Origin: Borrelia puertoricensis
GTDB lineage: Bacteria > Spirochaetota > Spirochaetia > Borreliales > Borreliaceae
Direction: 5' to 3'
NCBI RefSeq assembly: GCF_023035875.1
Contig: NZ_CP075382.1
Span: 1 to 27,593, forward strand
DNA: 27,593 bases
The translations under genes and the position numbers were made by a program. Each line of letters begins with the position of its first letter. Within the stretch, counting starts at the first letter, position 1. Positions 1-6,871 of this stretch are shown piece by piece. The notes below the pieces were generated by a model, which was not told where the DNA came from, made no database searches, and worked only from the letters and a program-made list of their open reading frames with translations.

Positions 1-1116
1 ATGGGGAATAAACAAGCTATAAAGCTTGATACACAATGCCACAATAAATACCAACACAAACTAATAGTAGCAATATCAACAATTGATTATATCAATAATA
101 AACATAAAAAATACACACAAAGCAATCTACTTTACTACTTTAATGGAAACTTAAAACGCAATGGTCATAAAGAAACTACTCTTAAAACACTTCAAAAATA
201 TCTTTATAAATTAGAAAAAGTATTTAAAGTAACAATTAATTATCACAAACACTTGGGTGTTAACATGGGAACTGAAGTTCATTACAAACTTAAATACTCT
301 AAAAAAGAATGTCACCTTATAATCAATAAACACTTTAGAGATAAAAAAGAAGAAAGACACAAAAACCGTGTAAATAGCTACTTAAAAAAAAGATGTAATA
401 AAAAGGGGAGTGTAGAAAAAGCGGAGTGTTTTAATAATATCTATAATAATAAAGAAGAAGATAAAAACAACATAAAATCTATAGAAAAATTACAAGTAGA
501 AAAGTACGCTAAGAAATGCAATTTTAAATCAAATGCTTTTCTCTCTATTTTAGATTTAGAAGTGGACAAAGATTTTAAGATTCAATCATTTAAAGCCATC
601 AAAACAGCTGAAAATAATGTGTATAAACACATAGACAGGATTAAATCAAATAACAATAAACTTAAAAGCAAACAAAAAGAATTAAGTAAGATACTAGATG
701 AAACAAAAGCCAATCTAAAGAATGAGGGATATGACAGTAAACAATTAGAGAACCAAATACAAAATGTATATGAACAATATAAGAACAAACCCCACTTTAT
801 CATAGAAAAAAATAAATACAGTGATTTAAAAAAGATAATAGGAAAACTTAAGAAGTCAGTTGAGCGTGTTAAATCAAATACTAAGAAAGATAAAAGAGAT
901 ATTAGGGACAACATCTTTAGCATACTCATTGATCAATTAAAGCATAAAGTAAGAATTGAAATGTTTATACCATTATTGAAAGAATATTTGGGTAAACAGG
1001 AAAGGTTAGATTATGGAAAAGTATTTAATAATCAGTATTACTATGATTTTTTAGATTTAATAAAGAATGATCAAAAATACCTGAATGATAATGAATTTAA
1101 ACAGGTTATTAATTAA
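1..1116 (+). CDS. Plasmid replication/maintenance protein, Borrelia PF57/62 family
   Basis: This 371-residue, Lys/Asn-rich protein looks like the Borrelia PF57/62 family, which is known to act as replication initiator for Borrelia plasmids. The N-terminal third (about residues 18-100) has the family's pattern of helices and basic residues, and the middle (about 200-300) is predicted coiled coil. It is the first gene of the usual order PF57/62-PF50-PF32-PF49. The ATG is the first base of the window; its ribosome-binding site (AAAAGGAG, then TTTAATA) is the last part of the window, which implies a circular molecule. The leader is shared with the exonuclease and ERF genes and is a predicted target of the small RNA at 3200-3303. 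The initiator role rests on family knowledge; no catalytic motif is visible. Confidence 0.88.
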   Translation: MGNKQAIKLDTQCHNKYQHKLIVAISTIDYINNKHKKYTQSNLLYYFNGNLKRNGHKETTLKTLQKYLYKLEKVFKVTINYHKHLGVNMGTEVHYKLKYSKKECHLIINKHFRDKKEERHKNRVNSYLKKRCNKKGSVEKAECFNNIYNNKEEDKNNIKSIEKLQVEKYAKKCNFKSNAFLSILDLEVDKDFKIQSFKAIKTAENNVYKHIDRIKSNNNKLKSKQKELSKILDETKANLKNEGYDSKQLENQIQNVYEQYKNKPHFIIEKNKYSDLKKIIGKLKKSVERVKSNTKKDKRDIRDNIFSILIDQLKHKVRIEMFIPLLKEYLGKQERLDYGKVFNNQYYYDFLDLIKNDQKYLNDNEFKQVIN

Positions 1117-1126
1117 AGGACTTGTT

Positions 1127-1687
1127 ATGAATGATGTAATAGAAAATGTAGAGAAGAAAAAAATAAGGTTAATTCCAAAGGAAGAAAAACTTCTTTTTAT
1201 TAAGATAGAAGAGATTGAAGGTAGAAAAATATATCACACTAAAATCATGGAAGATTTATACAAATTTGGGATTTATAAAAGTATAAAAAGTATGTTTTTT
1301 ATTTCATTTAGAGGACTGTTTAATCAAAACAAGATAGAATATTTCCATTTATTTCCTATAAAGGAAGGAGACAAATTTTTAGGAATTTTTTATAGATACA
1401 GAAAACCAATAAAAAATATTGTTATGAAATATGAAGAAAATGGAGTAATAAAAACATCTACATTTTCAAAAGTTTATTACATAGAATTTAGATTTAAAAA
1501 GGGTAGTGTTTGTTGTTACCTTAAAGGGATATCTCGTTTACTTAAAAAAGAGAAGTTCGATACAAAATATTACAGTTCTTTAATAACAACACTTTTGACT
1601 TTAGAGAAAGAAGTATATGAATTTTACGGGAAGAAGTTACCAGGAGGAGGTCTTATAACTAAATGGATAGAAAAAAGCCTAAAATAA
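1127..1687 (+). CDS. Plasmid partition-cassette protein PF50 (DUF226)
   Basis: This 186-residue protein resembles the PF50/DUF226 family found beside parA on Borrelia plasmids. The family is thought to support plasmid stability and compatibility; its biochemical role is unclear. I chose the ATG at 1127 because AAAGGA at 1115-1120 sits six bases upstream; an earlier in-frame ATG at 1085 lies inside the replication gene and lacks a site. The start is 10 bases after the PF57/62 stop and the 3' end overlaps parA by 25 bases, so the genes are probably co-transcribed and translationally coupled. The central part (FHLFPIKEGDKFLGIFYRYRKP, split around residues 75-95) is an aromatic-rich beta-type segment typical of the family. 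Confidence 0.85.
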   Translation: MNDVIENVEKKKIRLIPKEEKLLFIKIEEIEGRKIYHTKIMEDLYKFGIYKSIKSMFFISFRGLFNQNKIEYFHLFPIKEGDKFLGIFYRYRKPIKNIVMKYEENGVIKTSTFSKVYYIEFRFKKGSVCCYLKGISRLLKKEKFDTKYYSSLITTLLTLEKEVYEFYGKKLPGGGLITKWIEKSLK

Positions 1688-2403
1688 TTACAATCGCATC
1701 AATTAAAGGTGGAGTTGGAAAAAGTACAAGCTCAATCATACTTGCAACATTATTGGCTCAAAAGTGCAAAGTTTTACTAATCGATATGGATACACAAGCA
1801 TCAACAACTAGTTATTTTTATGAAAAGATAGAAAAACTTAATGTTAATTTAACTAAATTTAATATTTATGAGATTTTAAAAGAAAACATAGATATTGAGA
1901 GTTCTATCATTAATATAGATAATAACCTTGATTTAATTCCTAGTTACTTAACTTTACATAATTTTAATGAAGAAAAAATTGAATGTAAAGATATTTTATT
2001 AAAAACTAGTTTAGGTACTTTATGTTTTGAATATGATTATATGGTTATTGATACAAATCCTAGTTTAGACATTACATTAAGAAATGCACTTATATGTAGT
2101 GATTATGTAATAGTTCCAATGACGGCTGAGAAGTGGGCAGTTGAAAGTTTAGATTTATTTAATTTTTTTATGCAAAAATTAAAGTTAGCTTTACCTATAT
2201 TTTTGATAATAACAAGATTTAAAAAGAACAAAACGCATAAAGCATTGTTTGAGATTTTAAACAAAAGTGACAGATTTTTAGGGATAATATCGGAAAGAGA
2301 AGACTTAAATAGGAGAATTGCAGAGAACAATATTTTTGATTTAAGTAAAGATTATATAAAAGAATATGAAAGCATTTTAGAAAGTTTTTTAAAGAAAATA
2401 TAA
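1663..2403 (+). CDS. parA: ParA-family partition ATPase, PF32
   Basis: This 246-residue protein is a ParA/MinD-type ATPase (Borrelia PF32), expected to drive segregation of the plasmid and to determine compatibility with other Borrelia plasmids. It has a deviant Walker A box KGGVGKST at residues 15-22, an A' motif DMDTQ at 41-45, and a Walker B-like strand MVIDTNPS near residue 127. It lacks the long N-terminal DNA-binding extension of P1-type ParA, so it is the short type. It overlaps the 3' end of PF50 by 25 bases; a GGAGGAGG-rich stretch about 12 bases upstream can act as ribosome-binding site, a rather long spacing. A strong inverted repeat begins at its stop codon. In Borrelia, PF32 sequence defines the plasmid type; I cannot assign the subtype by eye. 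Confidence 0.95.
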   Translation: MDRKKPKIITIASIKGGVGKSTSSIILATLLAQKCKVLLIDMDTQASTTSYFYEKIEKLNVNLTKFNIYEILKENIDIESSIINIDNNLDLIPSYLTLHNFNEEKIECKDILLKTSLGTLCFEYDYMVIDTNPSLDITLRNALICSDYVIVPMTAEKWAVESLDLFNFFMQKLKLALPIFLIITRFKKNKTHKALFEILNKSDRFLGIISEREDLNRRIAENNIFDLSKDYIKEYESILESFLKKI

Positions 2404-2428
2404 ATCGTCTAATTATTAGACGATTTAT
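2400..2428. repeat. Perfect 13-bp inverted repeat between parA and PF49
   Basis: Two 13-base arms (2400-2412 and 2416-2428; core AAATCGTCTAA and its complement) flank a 3-base loop and include the parA stop codon. It is much more GC-containing than its surroundings. It could be a partition-complex binding site (parS-like), an operator, or an RNA hairpin that adjusts PF49 expression. There is no T-run directly after it on the plus strand, so a plain terminator is less likely. Confidence 0.7.
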
Positions 2429-2444
2429 TAAAAAGGAGTTTGGA

Positions 2445-2987
2445 ATGGATATAAAGATAAATAAAAGGGTTTTAAAGGATAATGGAAGTTATGTTATTAA
2501 TGATGGTGCATTAAATTATTACAATTCTTTAAAAGAAAAATTAAAAATTAATTCTAAAAAAGAAATTTATTGTAAACTAGAAACATTGAAAATTTTAAAA
2601 GAAATAAAAGATAATCAGTATTATAAGTTAGATGGTTATAAAAGTTTTGATGCTTTTTCTAAAGATTTTAGACTTGCAAGAGCCCAAGTTTACAATTATT
2701 TAAAGATTGCTAATGCAATAGAAGAAGGAATTATAGAAGAAGAATTTTTGATAAAAAATGGAATATTAGAAACATTAGTCATACTAAGGAATAAGGAAAC
2801 TAAAACAATAAAGAAGTCAAGACAAAATCCAATAAAACCCTTAAGATTTCAGCTTAAAAATCAGGATAGTTATGATTTTTATAAAAAAAATGCTAAGTTT
2901 ACAGGGTTTTTAATGGATAAATTATTTAGAGACAAAAAAGACTTACTAGAAGAAGTTATGAAAGAATATAAAGAATTTAAGGGATAA
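2445..2987 (+). CDS. Plasmid partition-cassette protein PF49 (ParB-like role proposed)
   Basis: This 180-residue protein closes the maintenance cassette and matches the PF49 family, whose members sit downstream of PF32 on Borrelia plasmids and are proposed to be the DNA-binding partner of ParA. The segment around residues 63-100 (YKSFDAFSKDFRLARAQVYNYLKIANAI) looks like a helix-turn-helix. A good ribosome-binding site, AAAAAGGAG, lies six bases before the ATG. The 41-base gap from parA contains a perfect hairpin that may be the binding site of this protein or of ParA. The C-terminus is Lys/Glu-rich helix. The ParB-like role comes from family and context; no ParB motif is evident. Confidence 0.85.
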   Translation: MDIKINKRVLKDNGSYVINDGALNYYNSLKEKLKINSKKEIYCKLETLKILKEIKDNQYYKLDGYKSFDAFSKDFRLARAQVYNYLKIANAIEEGIIEEEFLIKNGILETLVILRNKETKTIKKSRQNPIKPLRFQLKNQDSYDFYKKNAKFTGFLMDKLFRDKKDLLEEVMKEYKEFKG

Positions 2988-3164
2988 TAAGTAAAGGGAT
3001 TATAAAGGAAGTAGTAGATTTCGTCTTATTACATAATAATAATAATTTTAATTATGAATATTAAAAAGAAGAAATGAGTTCACTTGAATAATAAATTGTT
3101 CTTGTAAAATTTTGAACTGGGTTTATCTAATAAGTAATAAATATTTAGTATTTGATAATATTAA
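2988..3164. other. Intergenic stretch after the partition cassette
   Basis: This is the first part of a 445-base interval without a protein gene (2988-3432). It is AT-rich with many stop codons in all frames. A 6-base inverted repeat (AGTTCA near 3078, TGAACT near 3114) is visible but weak. I see no gene here. The second half of the interval holds the candidate small RNA and the ERF promoter, listed separately. Confidence 0.5.
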
Positions 3165-3193
3165 TTGAATTTTGTTTGAAAAAGTAATATAAT
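3165..3193 (+). promoter_or_regulatory. Sigma-70-type promoter of the candidate small RNA
   Basis: A -35 box TTGAAT (3165-3170) and a perfect -10 box TATAAT (3188-3193) are separated by exactly 17 bases. The predicted start of transcription is about 3199-3202. No protein gene follows before a strong terminator about 100 bases downstream, so the transcript would be a short RNA. Confidence 0.65.
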
Positions 3194-3199
3194 CCGTTA

Positions 3200-3303
3200 T
3201 TAGGTATTGTTCATTGTGAACTACCTTTTGTTCTTTCATGTTAGAGACGTTAGAGTTTAGTTAAGTATTCTATTAAGAGTTTTTAATTAAACTCTAATTT
3301 TTT
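3200..3303 (+). ncRNA. Candidate regulatory small RNA with anti-Shine-Dalgarno sequence
   Basis: The region between a 17-spaced promoter and a hairpin-plus-T-run terminator would give an RNA of about 100 bases. Seen in the sequence: a 5' hairpin (AGGTA, 2-base bulge, GTTCA, loop TTG, TGAAC, TACCT; 3202-3226), then a linker, then the terminator hairpin. Bases 3224-3235 (CCTTTTGTTCTT) are the exact complement of AAGAACAAAAGG, which covers the Shine-Dalgarno of the ERF gene (3412-3423), the exonuclease gene (27419-27430, minus strand) and the PF57/62 gene (27573-27584). I infer an antisense regulator acting in trans on replication and recombination genes; it could also act in cis as a leader of ERF if the terminator is read through. 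The only ORF inside is an eight-codon frame without a ribosome-binding site. I do not recognise it as a named RNA. Confidence 0.6.
3250..3302 (+). terminator. Rho-independent terminator of the candidate small RNA
   Basis: Arms 3250-3264 and 3283-3297 pair over 15 positions with a single G-U wobble, enclosing an 18-base loop, and are followed directly by six T residues (3298-3303). This is the strongest terminator-like structure in this interval and lies about 65 bases upstream of the ERF promoter. Confidence 0.75.
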
Positions 3304-3368
3304 GTTAGGTAGTTTTATACATTAATTCCATATTTAAGTTATTGTATTTATAAATTTTTATTGATAAA

Positions 3369-3432
3369 TTGACAAAAATAGTTTTTTTGTTATATTATTT
3401 TATTTATAAAGAAGAACAAAAGGAGTTTAAAT
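3369..3432 (+). promoter_or_regulatory. Promoter and leader of the ERF gene, duplicated at the exonuclease gene
   Basis: A consensus -35 TTGACA (3369-3374) is followed after 16 bases by TATATT (3391-3396). The leader runs to the ATG at 3433 and holds AAAAGGAG at 3418-3425. From the -10 box through the ribosome-binding site the sequence is almost identical to the region upstream of the exonuclease gene (27411-27471, minus strand), which points to a duplicated control element. Confidence 0.75.
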
Positions 3433-4482
3433 ATGACAAAAACTAAAAATCAACATACAAGAACTAGAATGCGCAGAGCAGTTAAGAAACTGGGTAAACA
3501 AAAGGGAAAAGTAACAGATATAAGAGTAAATAATCAAGCTTTAGTAACTGATGAGAATCAAGCAAGGGTAAACTTTCTAAAATCTCTATACAGTCTACGT
3601 ATGAATTTAAGTGGTGTTGCTAAGAATCTTAATGGATATGGGTATAAATATCAAAATTTCAATGAGATAATCAGAGAGATAAAGAATGTTATAAAGAGTA
3701 ACAATTTAGATATTGATTTCCTGCAATGTCCAACATTTAAAGTTGTGGGAAATAATACAATTAATGTTATTACAACAACATTTTACAGTCCAAGTAGTGG
3801 GTACTGTGAGTCATTTGATACTCCAATTTACACAGAAGAATTTTCTTCTCTAGGCGCCAAGAATCAAAATACTTTATCGCAACTTGTAGGTTCATGCATA
3901 ACATATCATAAAAGATATGCTCTTGTAGGATACCTATCAATAGAGAGTGAAGTTGACACTGATGCTAGTTCATCATTACCCGAGCTAGAAAATAATAGAG
4001 AGAGAGTTAAAGCTTTTGCCAAAAACAATGATGGGAATACACAAGTAAATATATCAGGAAATAATGTAGAGGATAAAAACACTGTTCATACTGACCAATC
4101 TAAATCTAAGAGCAATGTAGAGACAAATAAGTTTAAGTATTATAAAAATCTACTCATAGCAGCACGTAACATGCATAAATTTGTTCTTAATAAACCATTT
4201 AACAGTTTAGAAGAGATAAATTCTTATCTTAAATCTATTCAAGTTGGAGATGATTCGAGTATACTTGAATACTTTAATAAAAATAAAACATTAAAGAGTA
4301 TACAGTATTGGTGTAATTTGATAAAAGAGTATTTTAGTAAAAGTAGTAGAGACCCAGAAAAGATAGAAAAATTTGATATATTTTTAGCTTTTGATTTAGA
4401 TAAGCTTGGAAATAGTCCACTGAAATTATTTGGGCACTTATCTACTGATAAGGAATTTGATTGTTTGTTTAGAACTGCATAA
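3433..4482 (+). CDS. ERF-family single-strand DNA annealing protein
   Basis: This 349-residue protein has the ERF recombinase core at about residues 48-180. Key signatures are GYGYKYQNFNEIIREIKNVI (about 68-87), matching the ERF YxYxxxxxIxxxxxP region, and TYHKRYALVGYLSI then an acidic ESEVDTD (about 157-176), matching ERF TYARRYALxxxLGI. Known ERF proteins anneal complementary single strands for recombination and genome circularisation. The N-terminus (1-26) is strongly basic; the C-terminal half is unfamiliar and may bind a partner. It is a single-gene unit with its own promoter and ends at a bidirectional terminator. Its partners, exonuclease and SSB, lie on the other side of the origin, and the exonuclease has nearly the same promoter and leader. 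Confidence 0.85.
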   Translation: MTKTKNQHTRTRMRRAVKKLGKQKGKVTDIRVNNQALVTDENQARVNFLKSLYSLRMNLSGVAKNLNGYGYKYQNFNEIIREIKNVIKSNNLDIDFLQCPTFKVVGNNTINVITTTFYSPSSGYCESFDTPIYTEEFSSLGAKNQNTLSQLVGSCITYHKRYALVGYLSIESEVDTDASSSLPELENNRERVKAFAKNNDGNTQVNISGNNVEDKNTVHTDQSKSKSNVETNKFKYYKNLLIAARNMHKFVLNKPFNSLEEINSYLKSIQVGDDSSILEYFNKNKTLKSIQYWCNLIKEYFSKSSRDPEKIEKFDIFLAFDLDKLGNSPLKLFGHLSTDKEFDCLFRTA

Positions 4483-4486
4483 AAGA

Positions 4487-4506
4487 TAAGCCCCAATAGG
4501 GGCTTA
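4487..4506. terminator. Bidirectional terminator between ERF gene and late operon
   Basis: A perfect hairpin TAAGCCCC-AATA-GGGGCTTA lies just after the ERF stop and before the end of the convergent minus-strand late operon. Its GC content stands out from the surroundings. A short T-run (ATCTTTTATG) follows on the minus-strand side; the plus-strand side is only AT-rich. Confidence 0.8.
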
Positions 4507-4516
4507 CTCATTAAAA

Positions 4517-4876
4517 TTATTTTAATTTCGTATATCTTTTATATACATCTTCAGCAATAGGTTTTGTTTGAGAGATATATTCTTGCAGTAGGGAGATATT
4601 AAAGTTTAATGCTTTGATTGTATGTTCTGATTTTAATTTGCTTGCATCAAAAAAAGAAAATTTGGGAAAATCTTTGTTTTTCATTTTTTTCTTAGCATCA
4701 ACTAAAAATCCTTGTAAATAAAGTACGTATTTTGAGAGTTCAGATTCGTATTTACTTATTGATTCTAAATTAGAATCATCTGGCATAGTTGGTTCTTTAG
4801 TTAAGGAAGCAATGGTTGTGCAATTCATAATTAGAGTAATAGCACAAATGAAAATAACTTTAAATAGTCTATTCAT
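4517..4876 (-). CDS. Small lipoprotein at the end of the late operon (possible outer spanin)
   Basis: This 119-residue protein starts with a basic, hydrophobic signal (residues 1-18) and a lipobox-like LIMNC with Cys19, so it is probably a membrane-anchored lipoprotein. The mature part is helical. It is the last gene of the late operon, downstream of BlyA/BlyB, and overlaps the preceding gene by eight bases; ribosome-binding site AGAGGA lies seven bases before the ATG. Similar cp32 lipoproteins of unknown function occupy this place. The position next to lysis genes is where many phages keep an outer-membrane spanin, but no matching inner spanin is visible, so that role is a guess. Confidence 0.75.
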   Translation of the reverse strand: MNRLFKVIFICAITLIMNCTTIASLTKEPTMPDDSNLESISKYESELSKYVLYLQGFLVDAKKKMKNKDFPKFSFFDASKLKSEHTIKALNFNISLLQEYISQTKPIAEDVYKRYTKLK

Positions 4877-5222
4877 TATTTCTGTCCTCTTCTTTAAGCT
4901 TATTAATATAAGCTTCCATAAGCTTATTTCTCTTTAAACGTAGTGAAGCAATGCGTTTTGTATTCTCTTTACTTAAATGTTCATTAGAACTATCTATTAT
5001 CTCTAAATTAATTCTTAAAATGTCATCAAATTGAGATAGTATTTTCGTGCTTTCAGCTTGTTCCCTTTTAATTAAATTATCCCTGTACATAGAATAAAAG
5101 TAATTTACTACTTTGCTAAAGATATTAATGTATTTTTGTGTGTTGGTATTTGAGTCTTGTTTTAGCAGTTCCGTAAATTTGTTTAGTATATCTATACTTA
5201 ATTTTGCAGTAGTTAAATTCAA
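4869..5222 (-). CDS. Helical protein downstream of blyB, unknown function
   Basis: This 117-residue, almost all-helical protein has no signal or membrane segment. The start is TTG at 5222, chosen because AAGGAG lies seven bases upstream, inside the 3' end of blyB, and no ATG is near. The C-terminal half (about 60-117) is charged and coiled-coil-like. Genes of this size sit between blyB and a lipoprotein gene in cp32 plasmids, so it belongs to the conserved lysis-end cluster. I do not recognise a function. Confidence 0.75.
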   Translation of the reverse strand: MNLTTAKLSIDILNKFTELLKQDSNTNTQKYINIFSKVVNYFYSMYRDNLIKREQAESTKILSQFDDILRINLEIIDSSNEHLSKENTKRIASLRLKRNKLMEAYINKLKEEDRNNE

Positions 5223-5223
5223 T

Positions 5224-5550
5224 TTATAACTCCTTTGAATATGATTCTTTTGTTCCTTCCCATTTTGGCAATCTCATGTTTTCAGGATTATTATTAACCT
5301 TTTCTATAAATTCTTGTATTTTGTTATTAATAGGAGTTAATGCTTCTTGGATTTGGGGCGTTAATGCATTCTCTAATCTTTCCATGTTTTTAGTGAAAAT
5401 AATTCTGTATTCTGTGTAAACTTCATTAAGTAGCATAAATATTTTATGAGCATTCACGTTAAAAGAGCCATCTTCAAAATTAGACAGTGTACTAAATAAT
5501 GTTTCTATTGCATTTAAAGCAGTATTTAATGAACTAATGTCAAGAGTCAT
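5224..5550 (-). CDS. blyB: BlyB-like protein, partner of the BlyA holin
   Basis: This 108-residue soluble protein lies three bases downstream of blyA and matches cp32 BlyB in size, composition and place. BlyB was described as an accessory protein that stabilises or regulates BlyA-mediated membrane permeabilisation. The N-terminal half is helical (ALNAIETLFSTLSNFEDG), the C-terminal part Pro/Asn-rich with an IQEFIEKVNNNPENMRLPKWEG stretch divided over residues 79-100. No membrane segment is seen. The identification is from context plus resemblance; the precise role is not established here. Confidence 0.75.
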   Translation of the reverse strand: MTLDISSLNTALNAIETLFSTLSNFEDGSFNVNAHKIFMLLNEVYTEYRIIFTKNMERLENALTPQIQEALTPINNKIQEFIEKVNNNPENMRLPKWEGTKESYSKEL

Positions 5551-5553
5551 TGA

Positions 5554-5739
5554 TTAATCCTTTCCTTTATGCTTTCTTTTAAATTTAGTTGCTAATAAAC
5601 TTATGATATCTTTAATTACCGGTTTAAAGATAAGTCCTATACCTAAAATAAAAGTGGCAATGACAATTAATTTAATTTCATTGATATTAATTAAAAGTTC
5701 TGATATTTCAGACAATTTAGTTAAAGTGAAATGATCCAT
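5554..5739 (-). CDS. blyA: BlyA-like holin
   Basis: This 61-residue protein has a single membrane helix at about residues 22-40 (IKLIVIATFILGIGLIFKP), a short helix after it, and a strongly basic C-terminus (KFKRKHKGKD). This is the architecture of cp32 BlyA, known as a holin-like haemolysin of the Borrelia prophage. It leads the lysis-end cluster BlyA-BlyB-helical protein-lipoprotein. The ATG at 5739 has AAGG close by and GAGG further upstream. No recognisable endolysin gene is adjacent, as is usual for cp32. Confidence 0.85.
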   Translation of the reverse strand: MDHFTLTKLSEISELLININEIKLIVIATFILGIGLIFKPVIKDIISLLATKFKRKHKGKD

Positions 5740-5829
5740 TAACCTTGTAACCTCACATAAAAAAGATAAATAAAGTATATTACAAAAAGTACCAAAAACT
5801 AATAATTTATTAAGTTTTACAAAGTAAAA

Positions 5830-5912
5830 TTACAGTTTTACTAAAACCGGAACACGATTTCCGCTTAGATATCTATATTTTTGTATGTACCATCCTCTAA
5901 ATAGTGTTATAA
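5830..5912 (-). pseudogene. Frame-shifted C-terminal remnant of the tail-fibre-like gene
   Basis: Directly after and overlapping the 3' end of the gene at 5897-6319, another frame stays open to a TAA at 5830-5832 and reads FRGWYIQKYRYLSGNRVPVL and then VKL. The stretch is richer in G and C than nearby non-coding DNA and ends in a beta-strand-like tail, as expected for a phage fibre or structural C-terminus. A one-base shift near the upstream stop would join it to the upstream gene. It may be the original end of that gene. The rest of the gap to blyA shows nothing else. Confidence 0.4.
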
Positions 5913-6319
5913 CTTGATATAGTAACAAATTTGTCTGAACTAGAGAAATGCGAATAAGAACTCATATTACTTGTAAGATCACTTCTGATATAGCTAGATA
6001 AATTACTCTTATAACTTGAGTCATTATTCATAAGTTTGCTTAGTAGTTTAGAGTAAAGTTTATCTGTAAATTCACTATTCTCAGCAAGTTCTGTTGCAAT
6101 AGTGTCTTTAATTACTTCCTTAAAATAAGATAATCCTTCTCCTTTAAACGTTTTATCTTTAGTCTTTTGAAGGAAGTTTTCATAAGTAATTGCATTACAA
6201 CTTGCAACACCATCATCTAATAAAAGTAAATCACTATTTTTTATATCATTTACCCTATTTAAATCTTTAATTTGTATAAATTCATTCTCGTCCATTAAAA
6301 GTCTCTCATCTGTTGACAA
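5897..6319 (-). CDS. Tail-fibre/appendage-like protein (DUF685-like), probably C-terminally truncated
   Basis: This 140-residue protein follows the baseplate genes and precedes the holin, the usual site of tail-fibre genes. It has an N-terminal segment (FIQIKDLNRVNDIKNSDLLLLDDG, spread over residues 14-37) like the tip-attachment domains of phage fibres, then helical and Ser-rich parts. I think it is the cp32 DUF685 family. The start is TTG at 6319 with GGAGGT five bases upstream; no good ATG exists. An open frame of about 25 codons continues in another frame beyond its stop, so the gene may have lost its natural C-terminus through an indel. Confidence 0.65.
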   Translation of the reverse strand: MSTDERLLMDENEFIQIKDLNRVNDIKNSDLLLLDDGVASCNAITYENFLQKTKDKTFKGEGLSYFKEVIKDTIATELAENSEFTDKLYSKLLSKLMNNDSSYKSNLSSYIRSDLTSNMSSYSHFSSSDKFVTISSYNTI

Positions 6320-6331
6320 ATGATACCTCCA

Positions 6332-6871
6332 TTAGTTAAAAGAAACAACTTCTATATTTTGATTGTCAATAATTTTAAGTTTTCTTCCTATAGGAATCAT
6401 GCCTTTAATAAAAGCATAAATTGAATGAGAATATCCTTTAGGAATAAAATTGAATGCTAGTGTTTTATATTTATCTTCGTATCCTTGTTTTGATTGACGT
6501 AAGCGTATACGTTTGGGTTTTACTCCAACAGCAGTACTAGGAGTAATATATGATATAAAATTAGTTTTTATACTTCCAAGTAATTTAATACTAATAACTC
6601 CAGCTTCTGGTGTTGTAATTTCAATATCAACATTAAGAAAAGCTTTAAATAATCTAATAAATGACTCATCAGTACCAATATGTCTTAAAGCAAAAATGAC
6701 GCTGTCAATATTGCTTGCAAGCTCTTTTAATGGGCGACTTTTATAGTGAAAAGTTTTAAATACGTTTGATAACCAGACAGCAATAAAATGAGAAGATAGA
6801 TAGTTACTAGCAATAATACCAGAGAAATTAGAATTTAGAGCTCTTAATTTCAGCAAGTATTTTATTTGCAT
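6332..6871 (-). CDS. Baseplate/tail protein (DUF735-like), 5' end probably frameshifted
   Basis: The open frame codes 179 residues. Its body (about residues 38-70, SNVFKTFHYKSRPLKELASNIDSVIFALRHIG in pieces) resembles the cp32 DUF735 family, which lies after the gpJ-like gene where phages such as P2 keep protein I; that role is from position. The ATG at 6871 has no ribosome-binding site. A TTG at 6935 with AAGGAG five bases before it opens another frame (35 codons, stop at 6828-6830) that overlaps this ORF, so the natural protein was probably about 200 residues, starting at 6935 and shifting frame by +1 near 6835. See the separate fragment entry. Confidence 0.65.
   Translation of the reverse strand: MQIKYLLKLRALNSNFSGIIASNYLSSHFIAVWLSNVFKTFHYKSRPLKELASNIDSVIFALRHIGTDESFIRLFKAFLNVDIEITTPEAGVISIKLLGSIKTNFISYITPSTAVGVKPKRIRLRQSKQGYEDKYKTLAFNFIPKGYSHSIYAFIKGMIPIGRKLKIIDNQNIEVVSFN

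Noticed and set aside
582..929. Minus-strand frame of 115 codons rich in Leu/Phe, looking like membrane segments
   Set aside because: It lies fully inside the replication gene; the hydrophobic look is what the reverse strand of Lys/Asn-rich coding DNA gives.
3211..3240. The antisense seed as a remnant inverted copy of the shared promoter-leader block
   Set aside because: Only about 12 bases match; the flanks show no copy of the TTGACA or TATATTAT part, so a decayed duplicate is less likely than a selected seed, though not excluded.
3238..3264. Eight-codon ORF inside the candidate small RNA
   Set aside because: No ribosome-binding site precedes it, and it runs into the terminator stem.
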